From the NCBI GenBank assembly GCA_021604865.1, contig BQJU01000014.1:62001-126000 (forward strand): DNA of 64,000 bases, written 5' to 3'. The notes under the pieces are model-generated. The model was not told the DNA's origin, did not search any database, and was given only the letters and a program-made list of their open reading frames with translations. Below, one piece after another: positions 54,824 to 62,414 of the stretch. This DNA is from Saprospiraceae bacterium (lineage in GTDB: Bacteria > Bacteroidota > Bacteroidia > Chitinophagales > Saprospiraceae). A program made the translations under genes and the position numbers. Within the stretch, counting starts at the first letter, position 1. Every line of letters begins with the position of its first letter.

Positions 54824-55243
54824 CTAATGAGGTAATCTACTTTTTAAAAGCCCATATAGAAAAGTGCCCAATAATGCACCTCCAATTACAATAAGAAGCG
54901 ACAAGTAACCATAACCAACCAATACGAACATGGGCCCCGGGCATGCACCAGCAAGTGCCCAACCCAAACCGAAAATAGTCCCACCTACAAGATAGCGGAT
55001 AATACTTTTATCCTTAGGGTTGAAGGTGATGCTACTGCCTTGAATATCCTTGAGTTGGGTGCGTTTAATAATTTGGACCATCAATATACCCAATACGACG
55101 GCAGAACCAATTATGCCATACATGTGAAAAGACTCAAATCGGAACATTTCATATATTCGGTACCAGGAGATAATTTCGCCTTTTGCCATGATAATTCCGA
55201 ATAATACTCCTGCGAGTATGAATTTTAAATATTTCATTTTCAA
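54824..55243 (-). CDS. YeeE/YedE half-transporter (DUF6691)
   Basis: 139 residues, about four membrane helices. It contains a Cys in the AGACPGPMF motif, like the conserved cysteines that relay persulfide/thiosulfate in TsuA-type channels. Half-length, so it is expected to pair with the other YeeE protein encoded two genes upstream. It overlaps the porin stop codon by four bases (ATGA), which supports translational coupling. Confidence 0.85.
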   Translation of the reverse strand: MKMKYLKFILAGVLFGIIMAKGEIISWYRIYEMFRFESFHMYGIIGSAVVLGILMVQIIKRTQLKDIQGSSITFNPKDKSIIRYLVGGTIFGLGWALAGACPGPMFVLVGYGYLSLLIVIGGALLGTFLYGLLKSRLPH

Positions 55244-56643
55244 AAAATTATATTTGCTATTAGGTTAAAATGATGGAGGTTTGTTTTGTAGAATATTTCT
55301 GAGGGCAGCAAATTTTGGCTTCCACTATCTTTCAGGACGTAAAGCAAACTCAGATGTAAACCTTCCAACTGTTTTTCAAATTCATAATCCACTAACAACG
55401 TGGCTTGCCCGTAATCAGAGCGAGCATATTTATTTTGAGCAAAATCCTGCGGAACAGGTGCCTCTATAAATGAAAACCGGAAATCAAAAGACCAATTATC
55501 CCATTTTTCATGATTGGGTTGAAATTGTCCTCTTATCATATAAATATTTACCCGGCCAAAACCATCTACCCAGCTTCGTGCTTGTGACACATAAAAGTTT
55601 TCCCGGCCTAATTCTTTTGGAAAAAGAAATCTCCCCGGACCGAAGCCATGTAAATAGGAAGCAGAAAGTTTTAAATCATTGGATAATGATTGATATCCGA
55701 CTTGTACCGAAACGGTATTAGACGATTGCTGGGGCTGGAAATACTGATTTTCAGGTCGGAGGGTTTGTTGTTGCTGACTGGCTGTTTGCAAAACATACTG
55801 CATTCCACCAAATAGGTGGTTTTCCTCAAGATCTGCCTGCACCCAAAGGGTATTATCTATGTTGTGCAAAAAATAATCCCAGAGTTGCACCTTTAGCTTT
55901 TCCGACAAAGTCACCTTATACCCCAATATGCCCATGCCTGCAGTATTAGCATATTGGTGATATTCGGCTTTTGTTCCATCTTGTTGAAAGCCATTGTTTA
56001 GCAGTCCTATTGCTTCGTTGAGGGAATACCATTGAGTCATGCCACGGGGTGATACCCCATTTATCCATCCCAGATTAAACTGGTGATTTTTTAACTCATT
56101 GATTTCTACCCAAATTCCCTGATAAACAAAAGGTTTCATCCGACCATCTCTGTTGAGCAGCAGTGGGCCTTGATTGAGGTCTATTTTTCCAAGTCTGATA
56201 ATGGAATTTTGTCTGGAATATTGAATATATAATTCATCCAATCCCGTCAAAACCTTCTGCCCGGGAGGCAGAGCAATATCATATAATTCTTTTTCCCAAC
56301 CCGCGCTTTTTTGTACTAGGAGATCGGGCATGCTTAAATCTGAAGAAACCGTTTGGTAAATAACAACTCCTTTTATACCAAATTGCACCCCTTTCCAGTT
56401 CGCCGTTTCGTACTTAAAAGCGCCACCCGTTGCATTTGTCCAATAATCCTTCAATTCTTTTTCATTAATGGTGGCCATGAAATAATTCCTGACATGACCA
56501 TGCAATTGCCCTTTGACAAAAAAATCTTTTACTGATTTAATCCGCTTTTCATCAGGAGCAATATCTCCTAATTCAGCTTGCCCACAAAGTGAAAAACTAC
56601 CCAGCAAGAGTATTAGAAAGGTGAAGTACCGTATTCGTGTCAT
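55240..56643 (-). CDS. OprD-family outer-membrane porin
   Basis: 467 residues with a signal peptide (about 1-21, ending LCGQ). The N-terminus of the mature protein (DFFVKGQLHGHVRNYFMATI) and the barrel-like pattern of alternating residues match the OprD-type porins common in this phylum. It probably lets a small anion or sulfur compound cross the outer membrane. It sits between the two YeeE/YedE halves, implying a trans-envelope route. Confidence 0.78.
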   Translation of the reverse strand: MTRIRYFTFLILLLGSFSLCGQAELGDIAPDEKRIKSVKDFFVKGQLHGHVRNYFMATINEKELKDYWTNATGGAFKYETANWKGVQFGIKGVVIYQTVSSDLSMPDLLVQKSAGWEKELYDIALPPGQKVLTGLDELYIQYSRQNSIIRLGKIDLNQGPLLLNRDGRMKPFVYQGIWVEINELKNHQFNLGWINGVSPRGMTQWYSLNEAIGLLNNGFQQDGTKAEYHQYANTAGMGILGYKVTLSEKLKVQLWDYFLHNIDNTLWVQADLEENHLFGGMQYVLQTASQQQQTLRPENQYFQPQQSSNTVSVQVGYQSLSNDLKLSASYLHGFGPGRFLFPKELGRENFYVSQARSWVDGFGRVNIYMIRGQFQPNHEKWDNWSFDFRFSFIEAPVPQDFAQNKYARSDYGQATLLVDYEFEKQLEGLHLSLLYVLKDSGSQNLLPSEIFYKTNLHHFNLIANIIF

Positions 56644-56655
56644 TTGGCTGTCTGA

Positions 56656-57213
56656 TTAAAAAATAATGGGAATGAGTAGATGGGTCATAATAAGGCCTCC
56701 TATAAAAAAGCCGATAACGGCTATTAAAGAAGGAATTTGTAAATCGCTCAAACCACTGATAGCGTGACCAGAAGTGCAACCACCTGCATAGCGGGAACCA
56801 AACCCAACCATTAGTCCGCCCCCGATGAGAATCAGAATACCTTTTAGAGAAAAGATAGCTTCACGACCAAATATTTCGCCAGGCAAGTAACTTTCGCCTA
56901 CTTCCTGAAAGCCTAAATCCTCTAATGCTGTAATGGTGTTGGGATTCAAGTCAATCGCTTGTCCGTTGGCTAAAAAATTGGCCGATATAAAACCTCCAAT
57001 AATTGCACCGACTACGAACATTAAATTCCACTTTTGTTTTTTCCAGTCAAATTTGAAAAAATCAGTGTATTTATCGCCTCCTGCTATGGCACACATGGTT
57101 CTTAAATTTGCTGACATGCCAAAATTTCCACCAAAGTACAGCAGCAAAAACATAACCAATGCAATAGCCGGCCCGGCCACATACCAAGGCCATGGCTCCA
57201 AAATTAAATCCAT
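56656..57213 (-). CDS. YeeE/YedE-type sulfur transporter half
   Basis: 185 residues, about four or five helices. The conserved cysteine lies in YAGGCTSGHAISGLSD, the channel signature of thiosulfate/persulfide transporters (TsuA, PmpAB). First gene of the transport string, with a dyad promoter at 57248-57292. The 12-bp gap to the porin gene suggests one transcript. Confidence 0.88.
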   Translation of the reverse strand: MDLILEPWPWYVAGPAIALVMFLLLYFGGNFGMSANLRTMCAIAGGDKYTDFFKFDWKKQKWNLMFVVGAIIGGFISANFLANGQAIDLNPNTITALEDLGFQEVGESYLPGEIFGREAIFSLKGILILIGGGLMVGFGSRYAGGCTSGHAISGLSDLQIPSLIAVIGFFIGGLIMTHLLIPIIF

Positions 57214-57247
57214 AGATTATTATTTATTTTATAATGTATTAAGAGTG

Positions 57248-57292
57248 CAAAGATGGACTTTCTTATCTACACAGTTGGTAACTAATGTTACC
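57248..57292 (-). promoter_or_regulatory. Dyad operator and -7 box upstream of the YeeE-type gene
   Basis: GGTAACTAATGTTACC (57277-57292) is the same dyad as at 53047. The -7 box, on the minus strand CATCTTTG (57248-57255), is one base off TAnnTTTG, again exactly 21 bp away, with the dyad centre 33 bp upstream of the -7 centre. It lies between the Crp/Fnr gene and the first transporter gene. Confidence 0.68.
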
Positions 57293-57297
57293 CAGCA

Positions 57298-57942
57298 CTA
57301 TTTTTGAGGCAGGAATTCTAAAACGGTAATTTTGTTTCGGTTTGTTTCAATCTTTTGATCAATCATCAATTTTTTTACAAGCCTGGAAATAACGACCCTG
57401 GAAGTGTTCAGGTCATTGGCTATTTGATAATGTGTTATTTCAAGGAAAGGAGATTGAAGTACCATGGCGCGATCTTTTAAATATTTGTACAAACGTTCTT
57501 CCATGTTTTGAAAAGCTAGAACGTTTATGGCTTCCAACATTTCCGACATTCTAACATCATAACTATCAAAAACAAAAGCTCGCCAGGATTTATATTTAAT
57601 CAACCAATCCTCCATCTTGTGAATGGGGATCATATACATTAGCGTTTCTTTTTCTGTCACTGCCCGGATGTTGCTTTTTTTACCACCGATGCAGCAGGTC
57701 ATTGTCATGGCACAGGAATCTCCCATTTCCAGATAATAGAGCAGATACTCATTGTCTGTGTCATCTTCATTAACAATTTTTATTGCTCCCTCCAAAATCA
57801 AAGGCATGTGGGTCAATTTATCGCCAATCTCAATCATAATCACATCCTTTCTGACCTTTCTAAATTGCCCTTCTTTAATAATTTCTTCTAATAGTTCTTT
57901 TTCAAAAACGTATTCATAACGTTCTTTTAGGAGTATTTCCAT
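57298..57942 (-). CDS. Crp/Fnr-family transcriptional regulator
   Basis: 214 residues. A cyclic-nucleotide-binding-like beta-roll (about 20-120) is followed by a dimerisation helix and a C-terminal winged helix-turn-helix (about 165-195; THYQIANDLNTSRVVISRLV). The sensor domain has Cys77, Cys83 and Cys84 (SCAMTMTCC), a candidate thiol or persulfide sensor. It is encoded just upstream of the sulfur transport operon, on the same strand, and is the natural candidate for binding the two dyads. Confidence 0.88.
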   Translation of the reverse strand: MEILLKERYEYVFEKELLEEIIKEGQFRKVRKDVIMIEIGDKLTHMPLILEGAIKIVNEDDTDNEYLLYYLEMGDSCAMTMTCCIGGKKSNIRAVTEKETLMYMIPIHKMEDWLIKYKSWRAFVFDSYDVRMSEMLEAINVLAFQNMEERLYKYLKDRAMVLQSPFLEITHYQIANDLNTSRVVISRLVKKLMIDQKIETNRNKITVLEFLPQK

Positions 57943-58253
57943 CCGTGAAATTCAGTTTTAAGCTTTTCATTTTCCTAATTTTACAACACTAATGTAGGAT
58001 TTAAGTTTGTTTTACAAGCTAGCTTGGAGGTTGGCTTTGGAGGCCAACCTTTCGGCTGCAAACAAGCCTCTTAGACAATTTGGTTATCCGTACCTGTTTA
58101 TGGACATAAATGACCGGCGTCTCCCCCACCCCAGCCGGATAAGCAGATTTTTACAACCCGTTCCAACCAAATTAAATATCGCAAGCTTTTATCCATAAGA
58201 ATCATAAATTTTTCTTATCTTAGGATGACTCTAATATCAAAAGCCCAGTAACC
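57943..58253. other. Divergent intergenic region with palindromic repeat copy F
   Basis: The 311-bp region between the Crp/Fnr gene and the next plus-strand gene holds repeat copy F at 58021-58076. A weak minus-strand -7 (TAGTGTTG, 57984-57991) may serve the regulator and TATCTTAG at 58215-58222 the plus-strand gene. Nothing else was recognised. Confidence 0.45.
58021..58076. repeat. Palindromic intergenic repeat, copy F
   Basis: It contains a perfect 8-bp inverted repeat AGGTTGGC (58028-58035) and GCCAACCT (58043-58050), with the element ends AGCTTGGAGG and CAAACAAGCCTCTT and the shared TTCGGCTGCAAA core. A rearranged member of the family. Confidence 0.5.
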
Positions 58254-58757
58254 ATGTTTAAACTCAAACCACTATCCAAGGAAGCCATTCCCGATGCTTT
58301 AGATAAAGCGGTCAGATACAGGCTGCTAAATGACCCCTGGCAGGCTGAGAGCATCTGTCGCGACATACTGACTGTGGACCCGGATAACCAGCACGCCGTT
58401 GTAACGCTCATTTTGTCAATCACCGACCAGTTTGACAGCAAATTCAGAGTTAGTCTCTCACAAGCATTGGAGATGCTTTCTGACCTTAAAAATGAGTATC
58501 AGCGTAACTATTATAAGGGACTTATTTATGAACGACAGGCTACAGCTGCCCTCAAAAGAGCCAGCCCCCGGTCAGGTTATATTGCCTATGAATATTTAAT
58601 CCAAGCTATGGATTGGTATGACAAGGCGGAAAAAAGTCGCCCAATAGATAATGAAGAATCTATCCTTCGGTGGAATGCTTGTGCAAGGATGATTACCCAA
58701 CATAAATTAAGGCCGGCCCAGGAAGAAAGAGATGTTCAGCCGTTTTTGGACATCTAA
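58254..58757 (+). CDS. Conserved helical protein of unknown function
   Basis: 167 residues, helical with TPR-like spacing (ALDKAVRYRLLNDPWQAESICRDILTVDPDNQHAVVTLI). No signal peptide. Such short TPR-type proteins are found in many phyla with unknown role. It ends one base before the sdhB stop codon on the opposite strand. Confidence 0.65.
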   Translation: MFKLKPLSKEAIPDALDKAVRYRLLNDPWQAESICRDILTVDPDNQHAVVTLILSITDQFDSKFRVSLSQALEMLSDLKNEYQRNYYKGLIYERQATAALKRASPRSGYIAYEYLIQAMDWYDKAEKSRPIDNEESILRWNACARMITQHKLRPAQEERDVQPFLDI

Positions 58758-59492
58758 TCAAGTTTTCTTAAACAACTTCCGGGCAATCCAACCCAGTGGA
58801 TCAAAGAACCGATCAACAACCCGTTCTTTGAGTGGGATAATAGCATTATCAGTGATGGCAATGCTTTCCGGGCACACTTCTGTACAACATTTGGTAATAT
58901 TGCATAAGCCTACACCTAATTCATTTTTTAGCAACTCGCTACGGTCTTCCGTATCCAGAGGATGCATTTCCAGCCCAGCTACTCTTACCAGAAAACGAGG
59001 GCCGCAAAATTCGTCCTTTAATTGGTGCTCTCTTAATACATGGCAGACATTCTGACAAAGGAAACATTCGATACACTTTCTAAATTCTTGAACCCGGTCA
59101 GCTTCATATTGATAATACTTTCGCTCTCCTTTACGGATTTTAAAGGCTGGTATTTTTTTGTTAACCTCGTAATTCCAGGAAACATCACAGACCAGGTCCT
59201 TAACGATTGGAAAGGTTTTCATTGGTCTAATGCTAATTGTCGCATCATCAGGATATTTGTTTAACCGATCCATACACATCAACTTTGGCTTGCCATTCAC
59301 CTCGGCACTACACGAACCACATTTTCCTGCTTTGCAATTCCATCTTACAGCCAGATCTGGACTGTGAATGGATTGAACCTTATGAACAGCATCTAATACC
59401 ACCATGCCTGGGTTTCGTGGCACCTGGTATTCAACCATTTCACCACTTTCGTTATCACCCCGATAGATTTGAAGCGTTGTTACGTTTGACAT
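58758..59492 (-). CDS. sdhB: Succinate dehydrogenase/fumarate reductase iron-sulfur subunit
   Basis: 244 residues. I choose the ATG at 59492 (MSNVTTLQIYRG), four bases after the sdhA stop; a further upstream ATG would overlap sdhA. The N-terminal ferredoxin domain has WNCKAGKCGSCSAEVNGKPKL-type cysteines and the C-terminal part the CIECFLCQNVC and CTEVCPE clusters. It transfers electrons from the flavin to the membrane anchor. Confidence 0.93.
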   Translation of the reverse strand: MSNVTTLQIYRGDNESGEMVEYQVPRNPGMVVLDAVHKVQSIHSPDLAVRWNCKAGKCGSCSAEVNGKPKLMCMDRLNKYPDDATISIRPMKTFPIVKDLVCDVSWNYEVNKKIPAFKIRKGERKYYQYEADRVQEFRKCIECFLCQNVCHVLREHQLKDEFCGPRFLVRVAGLEMHPLDTEDRSELLKNELGVGLCNITKCCTEVCPESIAITDNAIIPLKERVVDRFFDPLGWIARKLFKKT

Positions 59493-59496
59493 AGCA

Positions 59497-61302
59497 TTAA
59501 TCTTTAAGCAATTCTTTAAGTTCTGGTGGAACAATGGGAAGTGGCACTTTTTCTACTTCTATGGCATCACCCCTCAGGTAGGCAATTAAATTTACCTTGC
59601 CCCATTCGGGATCAGAACCTGGAAAATCTTCCCGGGTGTGCGCCCCACGGCTTTCCTGTCGTACCAGGGCAGCTTTGGTTACCACTTCGCTGATATCCAG
59701 CATATTCCTAAGGTCCAATGCCAGATGCCAGCCTGGATTAAATTGTACATTGCCTCCAACTTTTACATTATTGGCTCGCTCTCTTAGTTTATTTAATTCG
59801 CCAAGTGCTTCTTTGAGCTCCGATTCAGTCCGGACAATACCTACTTTATCCTGCATCATTTTTTTAAGATCTTCGGAGATGCTATAAGGGTTTTCTCCCT
59901 CTGTTTGCTCAAAAGGTTTTTTACTGCCTTTTACCGTTTCGTTCACCTGATCAGGATCAACCTTTGGGTAATCCGTCATTTTTTTTGCGAAGGCCGCAGC
60001 ATACTCACCGGCCCGTTTGCCAAATACCAGCAAGTCAGACAAGGAGTTTCCGCCTAAACGGTTTGAACCATGCAAACCCGCAGCGACCTCACCCGCAGCA
60101 AATAAACCAGTCAAGGTTGATTCCTGGGTCTCTGGGTCTACTTTTACGCCACCCATCATATAATGACAAGTAGGCCCTACCTCCATCGGTTCTTTAGTGA
60201 TGTCTACATCTGCCAATTCCTTAAACTGGTGGTACATACTAGGCAACTTCCGAATGATTTCAGCTGCTGGACGTCTGGAAGCAATATCGAGGAATACCCC
60301 TCCATGTGGAGACCCACGCCCTTCAAGCACTTCCTTTCGAATGGCTCTGGCGACTACATCCCGGGTCAATAGTTCCGGTGGGCGTCTTACCTTTGGTATC
60401 TTGTTGGCTACCACTGATTTGACCCATTCATTGGCCTCTTCTTCTGTATCGGCAAACTCGCCTTTGTACATTTCGGGAACATTGTTGAACATAAAGCGTT
60501 TCCCTTCACTATTTTTAAGCACCCCGCCTTCTCCGCGGACGCCTTCCGTAATCAATGTTCCTCGAACGCTGGGGGGCCAGACCATGCCTGTGGGATGAAA
60601 CTGCACAAATTCCATATCAAGTAATTGAGCGCCAGCCCATAGGGCCAAGGCATGCCCATCGGCCGTGTATTCCCAGGAATTGGAGGTTATATCCCAACAT
60701 TGTCCAATTCCACCTGTAGCAATGACCAATGCTTTGGCATTAAAAATAGTGAACCGCCCAGTTTCACGTTGATAGGCCAGACAGCCTGAAACAGCACCTT
60801 CGCTGGTCAATATCCTTCTAACAGTGTATTCCATATACACATCGATGCCATCATGCACTCCTTTATCCTGGAGTGTACGGATTAATTCAAGACCTGTACG
60901 GTCACCCACATGAGCCAATCGCGGATAAGTATGCCCGCCAAAATTGCGTTGCAGTATCCGCCCATCCTGGGTCCGGTCAAAGACAGCTCCCCACTCTTCC
61001 AGTTCATTTACCCGATCAGGGGCTTCCTGGGCATGCAGCTGGGCCATTCTCCAGTGATTGAGGTATTTGCCTCCTTTCATGGTGTCCCGAAAATGAACTT
61101 TCCAATTATCCCGGTCGTCAAGGTTGGCGAGAGCAGCTGCAACACCTCCCTCAGCCATCACCGTATGTGCCTTTCCAAGGAGGGATTTGCAAATAATGGC
61201 TGTTTTGGCTCCATTCCTGGAAGCTTCAATGGCGGCTCTGAGTCCAGATCCACCGGCGCCGATAATGATTACGTCGTATTGGAGTGTGGTATATTTGTCC
61301 AT
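59497..61302 (-). CDS. sdhA: Succinate dehydrogenase/fumarate reductase flavoprotein subunit
   Basis: 601 residues. The FAD motif GAGGSGLRAAIEA is near the N-terminus and the flavin-attachment His in GGHTYPRLAH region is present, as are the catalytic MEFVQFHPTG, TEGVRGEGG and HGSNRLGGNSL motifs. It forms the dehydrogenase with SdhB. The start at 61302 lies 3 bp after the sdhC stop. Confidence 0.95.
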   Translation of the reverse strand: MDKYTTLQYDVIIIGAGGSGLRAAIEASRNGAKTAIICKSLLGKAHTVMAEGGVAAALANLDDRDNWKVHFRDTMKGGKYLNHWRMAQLHAQEAPDRVNELEEWGAVFDRTQDGRILQRNFGGHTYPRLAHVGDRTGLELIRTLQDKGVHDGIDVYMEYTVRRILTSEGAVSGCLAYQRETGRFTIFNAKALVIATGGIGQCWDITSNSWEYTADGHALALWAGAQLLDMEFVQFHPTGMVWPPSVRGTLITEGVRGEGGVLKNSEGKRFMFNNVPEMYKGEFADTEEEANEWVKSVVANKIPKVRRPPELLTRDVVARAIRKEVLEGRGSPHGGVFLDIASRRPAAEIIRKLPSMYHQFKELADVDITKEPMEVGPTCHYMMGGVKVDPETQESTLTGLFAAGEVAAGLHGSNRLGGNSLSDLLVFGKRAGEYAAAFAKKMTDYPKVDPDQVNETVKGSKKPFEQTEGENPYSISEDLKKMMQDKVGIVRTESELKEALGELNKLRERANNVKVGGNVQFNPGWHLALDLRNMLDISEVVTKAALVRQESRGAHTREDFPGSDPEWGKVNLIAYLRGDAIEVEKVPLPIVPPELKELLKD

Positions 61303-61305
61303 ATT

Positions 61306-62079
61306 TTAGAAAATCCGTATGTCTGTAAATGTACCCGTTGAAACCATCCAAATATAGAAGTCGGCAAAGGCGACCATAAAAAGGCTGGCCCAGGCCCAAT
61401 ACATATGTTTCTGGTTTAATATTGAAACACCTTTCCACATTTTATGTCGGGTATGACCAAATGCTACACAGGAGTAACAGTCGATTTTTCCCCCAATCAG
61501 GTGGCGAAGGGAATGACAGGAAAAGGTATATAAACCCAATAATACTACATTCGTAAGTAGGACTAATGAACCAATACTCATTCCAAAGCCATCGGGCCAT
61601 ATACAAGAGTAACCTACATCAATTGAAAGGATGATCAGAAACAACAAAGCGAGGTAAAGGAAATAACGGTGAATGTTTTGAAACAACAACAATCTGGTTT
61701 CGCCGGTATAGTTCTTCTTAGGACTTTCCGATACACCACAAGCAGGAGGATCCAGGAAAAAGGCCCGATAATATGCTTTGCGGTAGTAATAACAAGTCAA
61801 TCTAAATCCTCCGGGTGCCCATAGAATGAGGATGCCAGGAGACAGCCACGGCGGCATTCCATCCCAAAGAATCAAAGGTGAGTAAAAGGGAGAAAGTAAA
61901 TAAGCTGAGCTAGCGGTATCGATTACATAATGTGCATTGTAAAATACCCGAAAGGTAGCGTAAACTATAAAAAGACTTAATCCTAAAAAAACAGATAATG
62001 GGCCAATCCACCATAGGTCAAGACGATCTGTTTCCCCAAGGCGGGTAGCTGTTCGAGGTGCAGCAACTTTTGTCATCAT
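61306..62079 (-). CDS. sdhC: Succinate dehydrogenase membrane anchor subunit (Sdh1-like single subunit)
   Basis: 257 residues with about five membrane helices and several conserved His residues (HYVID, QNIHRYF, HSLRHLIGG, FGHTRHKMW). The single large anchor, and the order anchor-flavoprotein-iron sulfur, resemble the Sdh1 type of mycobacteria rather than the two-chain SdhC/SdhD arrangement; I infer this. It links the catalytic pair to the menaquinone pool. Two adjacent ATG starts (62079, 62076). First gene of the operon. Confidence 0.8.
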   Translation of the reverse strand: MMTKVAAPRTATRLGETDRLDLWWIGPLSVFLGLSLFIVYATFRVFYNAHYVIDTASSAYLLSPFYSPLILWDGMPPWLSPGILILWAPGGFRLTCYYYRKAYYRAFFLDPPACGVSESPKKNYTGETRLLLFQNIHRYFLYLALLFLIILSIDVGYSCIWPDGFGMSIGSLVLLTNVVLLGLYTFSCHSLRHLIGGKIDCYSCVAFGHTRHKMWKGVSILNQKHMYWAWASLFMVAFADFYIWMVSTGTFTDIRIF

Positions 62080-62414
62080 AGTTAATAGGAGGTATAATTC
62101 TCCTACAATATAGCGAAATCTTTACAAAGAAAATGCATGAAATAATGATGAAAAAGTTGCAAACACAAAAGAATTAGCATGAATAGAATTTTATTCCGAC
62201 AAAACAACAATATTCAATGCTTTGTTTTGCTATATTCTATTTTTTTCCGTTTTTATAATGTTTTTTGTTGCTAATTTAAAACATTAATTGATTGAAAAAA
62301 CGTTGATTGTTTCTATAATGATAGTTATAATCAATACACTCCTTATCAAATTGTATTACATGGCGGTAATGGCCCGGTACTGGGATTCTCGCCTAGATCC
62401 AATGTTTACCTTCT
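62080..62414. other. AT-rich intergenic region
   Basis: 335 bp between the sdhC start and the pckA stop. AT-rich, with an AGGAG ... CTCCT hairpin-like sequence at about 62087-62102 upstream of sdhC. No gene or clear TAnnTTTG box was recognised, although the sdh promoter should be here. Confidence 0.45.
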
